64,000 bases of DNA from Agrococcus jejuensis (GTDB taxonomy: Bacteria > Actinomycetota > Actinomycetes > Actinomycetales > Microbacteriaceae), in assembly GCF_900099705.1 (NCBI RefSeq), contig NZ_LT629695.1, forward strand, positions 1,612,001-1,676,000, given 5' to 3'. Below the pieces are notes generated by a model. The model worked only from the letters and a program-made list of their open reading frames with translations. It made no database searches and had not been told where the DNA came from. A program made the position numbers and the translations under genes. Position 1 is the first letter of the stretch. Each line of letters begins with the position of its first letter. Positions 7,641 through 15,245 of the stretch are shown one piece after another.

Positions 7641-8462
7641 TGGGTCGAGAGGCGAGACGAGGAGGGACTGGGCGATGCGGCCGACGGGGCCGTGCTCGTC
7701 GTGCACGACCGCCTGGCTCAGGCCGACGCCCGCCGAGCCGATCGACGACTCCGCCTCGATGCCCGTCCACTCGCCCGTCGGACGCTCGAACAGGTGGATG
7801 GCGAGCTCCGTGTTGATGAAGGTCCACGACCGCGTGTCCAGGCGCGCGCCGACGCCGTTCGCCGCATCGATCGGCAGGATCGCCCGCAGCGACGCGCTCG
7901 GCTCCTCGCCCGCGACGAACGGCATCCGCAGCCGCGCCCACGCGACCGTCGGCGCGCCGCGCTCGCCGAACGTCGACGCGAAGCGCCAGTCGAGCGAGCC
8001 CACGAAGCCCTCGAGCCACAGCGGCGGCACCGGGGCGTCGTGCAGCGTGGGCGCGCCCTCGGGCGGCAGCGCGAACCGCTGCCCGGCGCGGTAGGCGACG
8101 GATGCGGTGTCGGCCGTGCGCATCCGCCAGCCGCGCGCACGTGCCGCGGGTCGCCACGCGCCGCCGGGACCGCGCTGCAGCACCTCCGCCTCGACGAGGT
8201 CGGCCGAGCGGCCCGAGCGCACGACCTCGGCGCGCACCGCGACCTCGTCGAGCGTCACGGGACCGAGCAGCTCGACCGCGAGCCGCGTGAGCATCCACCC
8301 CTCGGCGCCCGGCGCCTGCTCGCACGCCCGCCACAGCAGCCCCGCGACGGGGCCGCCGTGCTGGATGCCCGCGCTCCACGGGCTACCGGTGTGCGCCGTG
8401 GGCTGCAGCACCTCCGCGCCGTCGTGGGTGCCCGCGGGCAGGAAGTAGGCGTCGTCGCTCAT
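7632..8462 (-). CDS. TesB-like acyl-CoA thioesterase family protein
   Basis: 276 residues from ATG 8462 (MSDDAYFLPAG; an ATG at 8471 adds three residues). The protein is a tandem hot-dog fold of the TesB-like type seen in actinobacteria: an N-terminal half with IQHGGPVAGLLWRACEQ, and a C-terminal half with the conserved W-NTELAIHLFERPTGEW stretch and GLSQAVVHDEHGPVGRIAQSL. Family members hydrolyse acyl-CoA thioesters; the active-site acid is usually in the second half. There is no signal peptide. The last residues and stop lie in an inverted repeat, so the extreme C-terminus may have been altered by that element. Confidence 0.8.
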   Translation of the reverse strand: MSDDAYFLPAGTHDGAEVLQPTAHTGSPWSAGIQHGGPVAGLLWRACEQAPGAEGWMLTRLAVELLGPVTLDEVAVRAEVVRSGRSADLVEAEVLQRGPGGAWRPAARARGWRMRTADTASVAYRAGQRFALPPEGAPTLHDAPVPPLWLEGFVGSLDWRFASTFGERGAPTVAWARLRMPFVAGEEPSASLRAILPIDAANGVGARLDTRSWTFINTELAIHLFERPTGEWTGIEAESSIGSAGVGLSQAVVHDEHGPVGRIAQSLLVSPLDPRN

Positions 8463-8494
8463 CGGCTCCATCCTGGCGGGGCGTCGCTCGCGGT

Positions 8495-8534
8495 GCACCC
8501 TTCGAGGCTCGCTTCGCTCGCACCTCAGGGAGCG
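8495..8534. repeat. R2 intergenic repeat, single copy
   Basis: About 40 bases of the form ...CCCTTCGAGGCTCGCTTCGCTCGCACCTCAGGGAGCG, with a small internal palindrome GCTCGCTTCGCTCGC-like. Related copies lie at 15131-15238, 33521-33700 and 43302-43340, always between genes. Confidence 0.6.
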
Positions 8535-8566
8535 GGACGCGGGTGGCGGCCCAGCCGGGGCGGGGC

Positions 8567-8572
8567 TACCGT
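8567..8572 (+). promoter_or_regulatory. leaderless-type -10 before the VOC gene
   Basis: TACCGT, seven bases before the ATG at 8580, with no Shine-Dalgarno sequence between. The same hexamer in nearly the same place precedes the hydrolase gene at 9665. Confidence 0.4.
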
Positions 8573-8579
8573 CGCCGAC

Positions 8580-9032
8580 ATGGACCTCCGCCTCGTCAAC
8601 GTCGGCATCGCCGTGCGCGACCTCGACGCCACCATCGCCTTCTTCACCGACCTCGGCATGACGCTGCAGGGCCGCGACGAGGTCAGCGGCGACTGGGCCG
8701 ACACCGCCGTGGGCCTCGACGGCAACCACGCGCGCATCGCGGTGCTGCAGACGCCCGACGGGCAGGGCGCGCTCGAGCTGTTCGAGCCCATCCACCCCGC
8801 CGGCATCGAGGTCGAGCCGGCGCAGGCGAACACGATCGGCATGCATCGCGTCGCCTTCCAGGTCGACGACCTCGACGCCGCCCTCGCCATCGCGGCGCGG
8901 CACGACGCGCATCCGCTGCGCGGCGTCGCCAACTACGAGGACGTGTACCTGCTGACCTACCTGCGCGGGCCGAGCGGCATCCTCGTGATGCTCGCGCAGG
9001 ACCTGCAGCGCAACCCGCTCGCGACGACCTAG
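8580..9032 (+). CDS. VOC (glyoxalase/bleomycin resistance/dioxygenase) family protein
   Basis: 150 residues with two beta-alpha-beta-beta-beta modules: the first begins LRLVNVGIAVRDLDATIAFFTDLGMTLQ, the second MHRVAFQVDDLDAALAIAARH. Potential metal ligands are a Glu in ALELFEP and a His in MHRVAF, but the first usual His of glyoxalase I is replaced (NVGIAV), so metal-dependent lyase activity is uncertain. Such proteins often bind or modify small organic molecules. The start at 8580 fits a leaderless transcript. The stop overlaps the convergent Nudix gene in a shared CTAG. Confidence 0.8.
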   Translation: MDLRLVNVGIAVRDLDATIAFFTDLGMTLQGRDEVSGDWADTAVGLDGNHARIAVLQTPDGQGALELFEPIHPAGIEVEPAQANTIGMHRVAFQVDDLDAALAIAARHDAHPLRGVANYEDVYLLTYLRGPSGILVMLAQDLQRNPLATT

Positions 9033-9604
9033 CCGACGCGGCCGAGGTGCACGGCGACGTGCAGCATCGCCGCCATCGTCTCGGCGTCGCTGATCTCGCC
9101 GCGGCCGACCATCGCGAGCACCTCCCCGAACGGCACGCGGCGCACCCCGGCGATGCCCTCCTCGGCCTGCGTCGCGGCCGTCGCCTCGACGTCGGCGGCG
9201 ACGGGATGCAGACCGCGCGCGAGGAAGACGTGCTCGGGGGCGTCGCAGATGCCGTTGAGCGACGACATCGCGCCGACCTCGACCCACTCGTCGGCGGCGA
9301 GGCCCGTCTCCTCGGCGAGCTCGCGGCGGGCGGCGACCAGCGCATCCTCGCCGTCGGTCGACCCCGCGGGCACCTCGGTCGACCAGCGACCCGTCGTGTA
9401 GCGGTAGAGGTCGACGAGCACGACCTCGTCGGCGTCGGTCATCGCGACGACGAACACCGCCGGGTTCGCGACCTCGACGACGCCGTAGATGCCCGTGCCG
9501 CCGTCGGGCCGCACGACCTCGTCCTCGCGCAGGCGCAGCCACCGGTTCGCGTACACCTCGCGGGTCGCGGTGGTCGTCCAGCCGGTCGGTCGCTCGTCGC
9601 TCAC
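9029..9604 (-). CDS. Nudix hydrolase (ADP-ribose pyrophosphatase-like)
   Basis: 191 residues, GTG start at 9604 (VSDERPTGW). The N-terminal strand region TREVYANRWLRLREDEVVRPDG is typical of ADP-ribose pyrophosphatases. The Nudix box reads PAGSTDGEDALVAARRELAE followed by ETGL; the REL-EE-G part is intact, but one residue is missing between the PAG and GED elements compared with the usual spacing. Family members cleave nucleoside diphosphates linked to another moiety using Mg2+ bound by the box glutamates. Cytoplasmic. It is convergent with the VOC gene with a 4-base overlap. The exact substrate is unknown. Confidence 0.85.
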   Translation of the reverse strand: MSDERPTGWTTTATREVYANRWLRLREDEVVRPDGGTGIYGVVEVANPAVFVVAMTDADEVVLVDLYRYTTGRWSTEVPAGSTDGEDALVAARRELAEETGLAADEWVEVGAMSSLNGICDAPEHVFLARGLHPVAADVEATAATQAEEGIAGVRRVPFGEVLAMVGRGEISDAETMAAMLHVAVHLGRVG

Positions 9605-9652
9605 GCGACCATCCTGCCCCCGCACCCCCTGGACGGCAGGCTCCGGCGGGCC

Positions 9653-9658
9653 TACCGT
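9653..9658 (+). promoter_or_regulatory. leaderless-type -10 before the hydrolase gene
   Basis: TACCGT with six bases to the ATG at 9665; no ribosome binding site in the gap. Confidence 0.4.
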
Positions 9659-9664
9659 CGTCGC

Positions 9665-10501
9665 ATGACGAGCCTCGTCGTGCGCGCGGGCGACGTCGAG
9701 CTCGCCGTCGAGACGTTCGGCGATCCGGCCGACCCGACGATCCTGCTCATCCATGGCGCGAGTGCCTCGATGCTGTGGTGGGAGGCGGCGCTGTGCGCCC
9801 GGATCGCCGCCGCGGGTCGCCACGTCGTGCGCTGCGACCAGCGCGACACGGGGCTGTCGACGACCTTCCCGCTCGGCGACCCCGGCTACGCCATGAGCGA
9901 CCTCGCACGCGACGCCGTCGCGATCCTCGACGCGCTCGGCGTCGAGCGCGCGCACGTCGTGGGCCGGTCGATGTCGGGTGGCGTGGCGCTCATGCTCGCC
10001 GTCGACCACGCGTCTCGCGTGGCCACGGTCACGTTCGTGTCGACGACGACGGGCGACGACGACCTGCCGCCGCCGACGGACGCCTTCCGTGCCGCGTCGC
10101 CGCAGGGCGAGATGGATCCCGCCGACCCCGAGGGTGCCGTCGACCTGCTGGTCGCGAGCATCCGCGCGTACGTCGGCGACGATCCGGGCTTCGACGAGCA
10201 GGCGACGCGCACGCTCGCCGCCGCCGACGTCGCCCGCACGCGCGACCTGCGCGCCGCGACGACGAACCACTTCGCCATGACGTTCGACGCGCCGGTCGGC
10301 GGCGGGTTCGCGGAGGTGCGCATGCCGGCGCTCGTCGTGCACGGAGAACGCGACCCGGTCTTCCCGCTCGCGCACGGGCGTGCGCTGCAGGCGGCGATGC
10401 CGGGATCGACGCTCGTCGTGCTGCCGGGCAGCGGTCACGAGGTGCTCGAGCGCAGCTGGCCGGCGTTCGTCGACGCGCTCGTGGCGCACACCGCCCGCTG
10501 A
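9665..10501 (+). CDS. alpha/beta hydrolase
   Basis: 278 residues. Seen: oxyanion loop LLIHGASASMLWWE, the motif CDQRDTGLS typical of haloalkane dehalogenase/epoxide hydrolase-like hydrolases, nucleophile elbow GRSMSGG (Ser about 103), acid in VHGERDPVFP and catalytic His in GSGHEVLE. The first line MTSLVVRAGDVELAVETFGDP is a common beginning for cofactor-free esterase-type hydrolases of actinobacteria. No signal peptide. It is tail-to-tail with a TetR regulator gene 14 bases further on and may be independent of it. Substrate unknown. Confidence 0.82.
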   Translation: MTSLVVRAGDVELAVETFGDPADPTILLIHGASASMLWWEAALCARIAAAGRHVVRCDQRDTGLSTTFPLGDPGYAMSDLARDAVAILDALGVERAHVVGRSMSGGVALMLAVDHASRVATVTFVSTTTGDDDLPPPTDAFRAASPQGEMDPADPEGAVDLLVASIRAYVGDDPGFDEQATRTLAAADVARTRDLRAATTNHFAMTFDAPVGGGFAEVRMPALVVHGERDPVFPLAHGRALQAAMPGSTLVVLPGSGHEVLERSWPAFVDALVAHTAR

Positions 10502-10514
10502 GGCGGAGCGCAGG

Positions 10515-11159
10515 TCAGGCGGCGTCGGCCGCCGCGACGCTCGCGAGGCTGCGCCGCATGGTCTCGGCCACGAGGGCGTCGAGCGTGCGCTGGTCGACGT
10601 CGTCGGGGCTGCGCAGCATGGCGTCGGCGACCATGGCGGCGCGCACGCACGAGCGCCGGGCGCGCGACTCGCTCACGCCGAGCGCGCCGAGCGCGGTCGC
10701 GGCGGGGGCGGTGGCCTCGATCCAGGCAGCGTCCACGCCATCGGCACCGAGCGGGTCGACGCGCTCGCCGATGCCGAGCGCGAGGTACGAGGGCTCGGCG
10801 TCGCGGGAGGCGCGGATGGCCCAGACGAGGGCGCGGGCGACGGTCTCCTCGCCGGGTGGGGCGATGGCGAGCACCTCGACGAGGTGACGCTGCACGCGGT
10901 TGCGCGCGCGGGCGCCGAGGCCCTCGAGCAGCGCCGTGCGGTCGGGGAAGTAGCGGTAGACCGTGCCGATCGACACCTCCGCGCGCGCGGCGACCTCCGC
11001 GGTCGTCAGCGCCTCGCGACCGCGCTCGGCGACCTCCGTGGCTGCGGCGTCCAGCAGCGCGTCGATGCGACGTCCTGCCCGCGCCGACGGTGCGTCGATC
11101 CGCACGTCGACGCCGGGTGCGAGCTCGTGCTGGACCGCAGATGTGGTGCTGCTGGCCAT
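10515..11159 (-). CDS. TetR-family transcriptional regulator
   Basis: 214 residues. The DNA-binding domain is at residues 25-75: RIDALLDAAATEVAERG, then the helix-turn-helix TTAEVAARAEVSIGTVYRYF. The C-terminal ligand domain includes a conserved-looking core (LVWAIRASRDAEPSYLALGIG) of the type found in regulators of lipid or drug genes. A perfect palindrome, GTTATCATAAC, lies 44 bases upstream of the start and is the likely operator, which suggests autoregulation. The flanking genes are a hydrolase (convergent) and another TetR gene in the same direction. Ligand and targets unknown. Confidence 0.85.
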   Translation of the reverse strand: MASSTTSAVQHELAPGVDVRIDAPSARAGRRIDALLDAAATEVAERGREALTTAEVAARAEVSIGTVYRYFPDRTALLEGLGARARNRVQRHLVEVLAIAPPGEETVARALVWAIRASRDAEPSYLALGIGERVDPLGADGVDAAWIEATAPAATALGALGVSESRARRSCVRAAMVADAMLRSPDDVDQRTLDALVAETMRRSLASVAAADAA

Positions 11160-11202
11160 GATGCGATTCCCTCCGAAGGTGATGGATGCTCACCTATCAC
11201 CA

Positions 11203-11213
11203 GTTATCATAAC
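11203..11213. promoter_or_regulatory. probable TetR operator upstream of the 10515-11159 gene
   Basis: GTTATCATAAC is a perfect 11-base palindrome in an A+T-rich island of about 50 bases within very G+C-rich surroundings. It lies 44-54 bases upstream of the TetR start. A near copy is at 11921-11933. Confidence 0.5.
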
Positions 11214-11311
11214 GCACGGTTAAAACTGGCGGAAGAGTGGGGGACGCCGTACGCATGCGGCAGCTCGCCGCACCCCATCGAGGGCGGGCGCGACGACGTG
11301 GAGGCGCCGGC

Positions 11312-11905
11312 TCAGGCGGGCTCGGGCCCCAGCAGGTGCGTCATGAGCGCCTCGACGGCGAGCTCGGTGGCGGCGACCGCCGCATCCCGGTCGTCGGTGA
11401 GCACGAACCCGAACTGCGTGCCGAAGAACGCGTCGGTGAGCGCGCGCGACCCGACGGCCGCACGCTCGGGCGCGAGCCCCTGCGCCTCGAACCAGCGTCG
11501 GAACTGATCCGTCCACGCCGCATGGCTGTCGGCGATCCGCTGCCCCATGTCGGGGTCGATGCGCTCGAGCGCGCCGGCCTCGAACTGCATCCGCACACCC
11601 GCCGCGTAGGGCTCCTCGAGCGTGAGCGGGTATCCGTCGCGCAGGAACGTGCGCATCTCGGCGCGCGACAGCGTCGAGAGGTCCTGGTCGCCGAGCAGCT
11701 CGGCGCGTGCGCGGATCGTGCCCTCGAGGATGGCGTCGATGAGCTCGGCGCGCGAGCCGAAGTGGTAGCTGAGCGAGTAGGTCGACAGCCCGAGCTCGCC
11801 CGCGAGGCCGCGGAAGGTCACCGAGCTCAGCGTCGAGCCCTGCATCGCCTCCTGGATCTCGCCCAGCAGTCGCGGTCGGATCGTCGGATCCTGCGGTCGC
11901 CCCAT
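11312..11905 (-). CDS. TetR-family transcriptional regulator
   Basis: 197 residues from the ATG at 11905, which has a strong GGAGGAAAC ribosome site directly upstream. The helix-turn-helix is at about 27-50: SVTFRGLAGELGLSTYSLSY followed by HFGSRAELID. The C-terminal domain is helical and ends with FFGTQFGFVLTDDRDAAVAATELAV, which resembles regulators of the BetI-C-like type. The palindrome-like CGTTATGGTAACG 16 bases upstream of the start is the probable operator. It shares little sequence with the neighbouring TetR protein beyond the fold. Target genes unknown. Confidence 0.85.
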   Translation of the reverse strand: MGRPQDPTIRPRLLGEIQEAMQGSTLSSVTFRGLAGELGLSTYSLSYHFGSRAELIDAILEGTIRARAELLGDQDLSTLSRAEMRTFLRDGYPLTLEEPYAAGVRMQFEAGALERIDPDMGQRIADSHAAWTDQFRRWFEAQGLAPERAAVGSRALTDAFFGTQFGFVLTDDRDAAVAATELAVEALMTHLLGPEPA

Positions 11906-11920
11906 CGTTTCCTCCTCACT

Positions 11921-11933
11921 CGTTATGGTAACG
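11921..11933. promoter_or_regulatory. probable TetR operator upstream of the 11312-11905 gene
   Basis: CGTTATGGTAACG, an imperfect palindrome differing from the site at 11203-11213 at two central bases, placed 16-28 bases before the start codon. Confidence 0.45.
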
Positions 11934-11952
11934 GGCTCGGGATGCGGCTCCG

Positions 11953-12834
11953 CTACCTCAGGAGCCTCGAGAGCACGCGGTCGGAGAGCGGCTTGCCGCC
12001 GGTCTGGCACGTCGGGCAGTACTGGAAGGTCGAGTCGGCGTACTCGACCTGGCGGATCGTGTCGCCGCACACAGGGCATGCCTCGCCCGTGCGACCGTGC
12101 ACGCGCATGTCGGAGCGCTTCTCGGACTTGAGGCTCGACGCCGGCACGCCCGCGCGCGCCGCCACGGCATCCCGCAGCGTCTCGCGCAGCGCGACGTAGA
12201 GGCGATGCCGGTCGTCGGCACCCATCGACGCCGGGTGGAACGGCGACATGCGCGCGACGTGCAGGATCTCGTCGGAGTACGCGTTGCCGATGCCCGCGAT
12301 GCGGCGCTGGCTGCGCAGCACGCCCTTGATCTGCGCGCGACCCGCGTCGTCGAGCACCGCACCGAACACATCCTCTGTGAAGTCGTCGCCCAACGGATCG
12401 GGCCCGAGCGTCGCGATGTCGTGCACGTCGCTCGGCGCGCGCACGACGTGGATCGCGAGGCCCTTCTTCGTGCCCGCCTCGGTGAGGTCGAAGCCCGCGT
12501 CGTCGTCGAGCATGAGCTGCGCGGCGAGCGGTCCCTTGCCCATGCGCGGCCGCGTCTTGGGCGCCTCGTCGCGCCACCGCAGCCAGCCGGCGCGGGCGAG
12601 GTGGATGCAGACGTGCAGCTCGGCCGGCGCGTCGCCGACGGTCGCGACGGCGAGGTCGAGCCACTTGCCGTGCCGTTCGACGCCCGTGATCTCGCCGCCG
12701 TCGAGCGCGCGCGGTGGCGGGTCGAAGGTCTTGAGGGCCGAGATGGCGTACGTGTCGAGCCTGCGCACGCGACGGCCCACGAGGCGGCCGCGCAGATCGT
12801 CGGCGAGCGCCTGCACCTCGGGCAGCTCGGGCAT
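11953..12834 (-). CDS. Fpg/Nei-family DNA glycosylase
   Basis: 293 residues. The start at 12834 is fixed by the N-terminal MPELPEVQ: after Met removal, Pro2 is the Schiff-base nucleophile and Glu3 the catalytic acid. Further on are the H2TH region (GRAQIKGVLRSQRRIAGIGN with AYSDEIL) and a C-terminal zinc finger with CPVC and CPTC pairs. These enzymes remove oxidised bases from DNA and cut the strand (beta,delta-elimination). The central sequence (KTFDPPPRALDGGEITGVER) belongs to the actinobacterial Fpg/Nei-like branch rather than classical MutM, so base preference is uncertain. Confidence 0.9.
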   Translation of the reverse strand: MPELPEVQALADDLRGRLVGRRVRRLDTYAISALKTFDPPPRALDGGEITGVERHGKWLDLAVATVGDAPAELHVCIHLARAGWLRWRDEAPKTRPRMGKGPLAAQLMLDDDAGFDLTEAGTKKGLAIHVVRAPSDVHDIATLGPDPLGDDFTEDVFGAVLDDAGRAQIKGVLRSQRRIAGIGNAYSDEILHVARMSPFHPASMGADDRHRLYVALRETLRDAVAARAGVPASSLKSEKRSDMRVHGRTGEACPVCGDTIRQVEYADSTFQYCPTCQTGGKPLSDRVLSRLLR

Positions 12835-12987
12835 GCGTGCAGTCTGCACGCCGCCGCCGACATGCGCCATCCCCTCGCGGCCGTGCGCTGCGGTGGCTTC
12901 GCGCGCCGGCCCTGCCGCGGCGTCGCGCGCCGGCCGGCTCGCGCTGCGCACGCCGCATCCCGCCCCGGCACCGCATCCGCCCCGCCG

Positions 12988-12993
12988 TAGGCT
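12988..12993 (+). promoter_or_regulatory. leaderless-type -10 before the YciI-like gene
   Basis: TAGGCT, six bases before the ATG at 13000. Confidence 0.4.
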
Positions 12994-12999
12994 CGCAGC

Positions 13000-13272
13000 A
13001 TGATCGCCCTGCACCTGCGCTACACCGACGCCCCCGGCCGCCTCGAGCTGCGCCCCCGCCACCGCGAGCTGCTCGACGAGCTCGTCACCGAGGGCGTGCT
13101 GCTGGCCGCCGGCCCGTACGAGCACGGCGAGGGCGCCCTGCTGCTGTTCTCGGCCGACCGCGAGCGCGTGCAGCAGGCGATCGACGCCGACCCGTACATG
13201 ACGCACCCCGGCGTCGTCATCACGGCGATCGAGGAGTGGAACCCCGCGATCGGCGGCGTCCGCCCCCTCTGA
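13000..13272 (+). CDS. YciI-like (YCII domain) protein
   Basis: 90 residues, a complete ferredoxin-like YCII domain: LRYTDAPGRLELRPRHRELL contains the usual His, then AAGPYEHGEGALLLF, then ADPYMTHPGVVITAIEEWNP with the second conserved His. The His-Asp pair of this family has been proposed to be catalytic in some members. Cytoplasmic. The start is preceded by TAGGCT with six bases spacing, so the mRNA is probably leaderless. It is followed 12 bases later by a strong hairpin (13284-13327). Substrate unknown. Confidence 0.8.
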   Translation: MIALHLRYTDAPGRLELRPRHRELLDELVTEGVLLAAGPYEHGEGALLLFSADRERVQQAIDADPYMTHPGVVITAIEEWNPAIGGVRPL

Positions 13273-13283
13273 CCGGGAGCGTT

Positions 13284-13327
13284 GAGGTTTTCGGCCCGAT
13301 GTGAGGTCACATCGGGCCGAAAACCTC
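13284..13327. repeat. 21-bp perfect inverted repeat (hairpin B), likely terminator
   Basis: Arms 13284-13304 and 13307-13327 (GAGGTTTTCGGCCCGATGTGA and its complement; only the core is listed here) with a two-base centre. It follows the YciI-like gene and precedes the -10 of the M20 gene. The GAGGT-TCGGCC core is shared with hairpin A at 7583-7640. Confidence 0.7.
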
Positions 13328-13334
13328 GACTGTG

Positions 13335-13340
13335 TAGGTT
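13335..13340 (+). promoter_or_regulatory. leaderless-type -10 before the M20 gene
   Basis: TAGGTT six bases before the ATG at 13347, just outside the hairpin B arm. Confidence 0.4.
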
Positions 13341-13346
13341 CGGAGC

Positions 13347-14588
13347 ATGCGCGTGCTCGACGACCTGGCCTCCGTCCGCCCGTTCACCGAGGAGCTGTAC
13401 AAGCACCTCCACGCGCACCCCGAGCTCTCGGACCGCGAGCACGAGACCGCGAAGCGCATGGCCGCCGAGCTGCGCGCCACCGGCATCGACGAGGTGCACG
13501 AGGGCGTCGGCGCCTCGACGGGCGTCGTCGGCATCGTGCGCAACGGCGACGGCCCGACGATCCTCGTGCGCGCCGACATGGATGGCCTGCCCGTCGTCGA
13601 GGACGACGTCGTCGAGTACCGCTCGACGCAGACCGCCGAGGTCGACGGCGGCATCGTCGGCGTCATGCACGCGTGCGGCCACGACGTGCACATGGCCACG
13701 CTGCAGGGCTCCGTGCGCCTGCTGGTCCAGCACCGCGACGCGTGGAGCGGCACCCTCGTCGTCGTGTTCCAGCCCGCAGAGGAGACCGTCGCCGGCGCCC
13801 GCGCGATGACGGATGCGCTGCGCGCGCTCGTGCCGTCGATCGACGCCGCGCTCGGCCAGCACGTCGCGCCCTACCCAGCATCCCAGGTGCGCCTGTCGGC
13901 CGGACCGATCATGGCCGCCGTCGACGAGCTCATCGTCACGGTGCACGGCCGCGGCGGCCACGGCTCGCAGCCCGAGACGACGATCGACCCCGTCGTGATC
14001 GCCGCGTCGATCGTGCTGCGCCTGCAGACGATCGTGAGCCGCGAGGTGCCGTCGTCGCAGCAGGCGGTCGTGACGGTCGGCACGATCCACGCGGGCACGA
14101 AGTCGAACATCATCGCCGAGACCGCGCGGCTCGGGCTCAGCATCCGCACGTACGACGAGACGGTGCGCGCGCAGATCCACGCCGCCATCGAGCGCATCGT
14201 GCAGGCCGAGTGCCAGGCCGCCGGAGCGACGCAGCCGGCGACGATCGAGCACACGCTGTGGGCGCCCGTCACCGACAACGACCCCGGCGTCGTCGGCACG
14301 CTGCAGCCCGCGTTCGACGCGGAGTTCGGCGGCGACGTCGTGCCGATGGAGCGCCTGTCGGGCTCGGAGGACTTCTCGGAGCTCGCCGCCGCGTACGGCG
14401 CGCCCTACTGCTTCTGGTTCACGGGAGGCATCGACGACGCGCGCCACGCGGCCGCGGTCGAGGCCGGCACGGTGCTCACCGACATCCCCACGAACCACTC
14501 CCCCGCGTTCGTGCCCGTGCTGCAGCCCACGCTCGACACCGCGGTGCGCGCCATGACGACCGCGGTGCTCGCGCACCTCGGCCGCTGA
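13347..14588 (+). CDS. M20-family amidohydrolase (hippurate hydrolase/N-acyl amino acid deacylase-like)
   Basis: 413 residues. M20D signatures are present: LYKHLHAHPELSDREHETA at the N-terminus, VRADMDGLPV (metal/catalytic Asp), HACGHDVHMA (metal ligands), QPAEET (catalytic Glu), a dimerisation domain with GRGGHGSQPE, and a late GSEDFSEL metal Glu-Asp region. The family hydrolyses N-acyl amino acids or indole-amino acid conjugates with two metal ions in the cytoplasm. The start fits a leaderless transcript. It is alone between a hairpin and a convergent nitroreductase gene. The natural substrate cannot be told. Confidence 0.88.
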   Translation: MRVLDDLASVRPFTEELYKHLHAHPELSDREHETAKRMAAELRATGIDEVHEGVGASTGVVGIVRNGDGPTILVRADMDGLPVVEDDVVEYRSTQTAEVDGGIVGVMHACGHDVHMATLQGSVRLLVQHRDAWSGTLVVVFQPAEETVAGARAMTDALRALVPSIDAALGQHVAPYPASQVRLSAGPIMAAVDELIVTVHGRGGHGSQPETTIDPVVIAASIVLRLQTIVSREVPSSQQAVVTVGTIHAGTKSNIIAETARLGLSIRTYDETVRAQIHAAIERIVQAECQAAGATQPATIEHTLWAPVTDNDPGVVGTLQPAFDAEFGGDVVPMERLSGSEDFSELAAAYGAPYCFWFTGGIDDARHAAAVEAGTVLTDIPTNHSPAFVPVLQPTLDTAVRAMTTAVLAHLGR

Positions 14589-14609
14589 CGCGCCCGCGGG
14601 CGACGCGGG

Positions 14610-15050
14610 TCAGGATGCGTCGGGCTGCTCGACCGGCGTGAGGCGGAAGATCGGGAAGACGCGGCCCTCGGCGGTCGCCTCGTAGCCGGCGAACGACGGC
14701 CCGGCCTGCTTGAACGTCTCCCAGACGCGGTCGCGCTCGGCGCCCTCGAGCTCGGTGACCGCCACGCGCACGACGCGGATGGGCTCGCCCAGGTCGCCGG
14801 CGACCTCGAGGTCGATCGCGGACGCGCGGCGCAGACCGAAGGTCCACGCCGGGTGCTTCGGCGAACCCGCGGCGCTGGCGACGACGTGCCACGAGCCGTC
14901 TTCCTCGAGCGCCATGAGCGGCGTCAGCGCGATGGTGCCGTCCTTCTTGGGGATGTGCAGGAGGCCGAGCGAGCGGCCGAAGTCCACCGGCTCGTGCACC
15001 TCGCCCTCGCCCGTGCGGAACGCGTCGATGATCATGTCGTTGAAGGCCAT
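14610..15050 (-). CDS. F420-type deazaflavin-dependent nitroreductase family protein
   Basis: 146 residues from ATG 15050 (MAFNDMIIDAFR; an upstream ATG at 15092 would add 14 atypical residues). Split-barrel fold: VDFGRSLGLLHIPKKDGTIA, LTPLMALEEDGSWHVVASAAGSPKHPAWTFGLRRA and VRVAVTELEGAERDRVWE are the conserved strands of the deazaflavin-dependent nitroreductase (DDN-like) family. The segment AAGSPKHPAW is where F420 contacts lie in that family. It is probably a cytoplasmic F420H2-dependent reductase of quinones or similar compounds; FMN use cannot be excluded. No partner gene adjacent. Confidence 0.8.
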   Translation of the reverse strand: MAFNDMIIDAFRTGEGEVHEPVDFGRSLGLLHIPKKDGTIALTPLMALEEDGSWHVVASAAGSPKHPAWTFGLRRASAIDLEVAGDLGEPIRVVRVAVTELEGAERDRVWETFKQAGPSFAGYEATAEGRVFPIFRLTPVEQPDAS

Positions 15051-15130
15051 GCTGGGGGCAACGCGGGTTGCGGCTCGTGTGTTCCTGCGCACCTCGCTCC
15101 CCTCGGATTCGGAGGATGCGCCAAGGACCG

Positions 15131-15238
15131 ATCCTTGAGGTGCGAGCCCGAAGGGCGAGCCTCGAGAGGATCCCCACCGGAGTCTTCGGCAAGGAACCCT
15201 TCGAGGCTCGCCCTTCGGGCTCGCACCTCAGGGAGCGG
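15131..15238. repeat. R2 repeat, two inverted copies forming a large palindrome
   Basis: 15131-15171 and 15195-15238 are inverted copies of the R2 element (GAGGTGCGAGCCCGAAGGGC-type). They sit downstream of the ABC permease stop and upstream of the nitroreductase. The pair could fold into a stem of about 40 bases. Confidence 0.65.
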
Positions 15239-15245
15239 GTGGGAC

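Noticed and set aside
7632..9542. A 636-codon fused frame joining the thioesterase with upstream sequence
   Set aside because: The part upstream of 8471 is antisense to the VOC gene and the Nudix gene in another frame; the real start is at 8462 or 8471.
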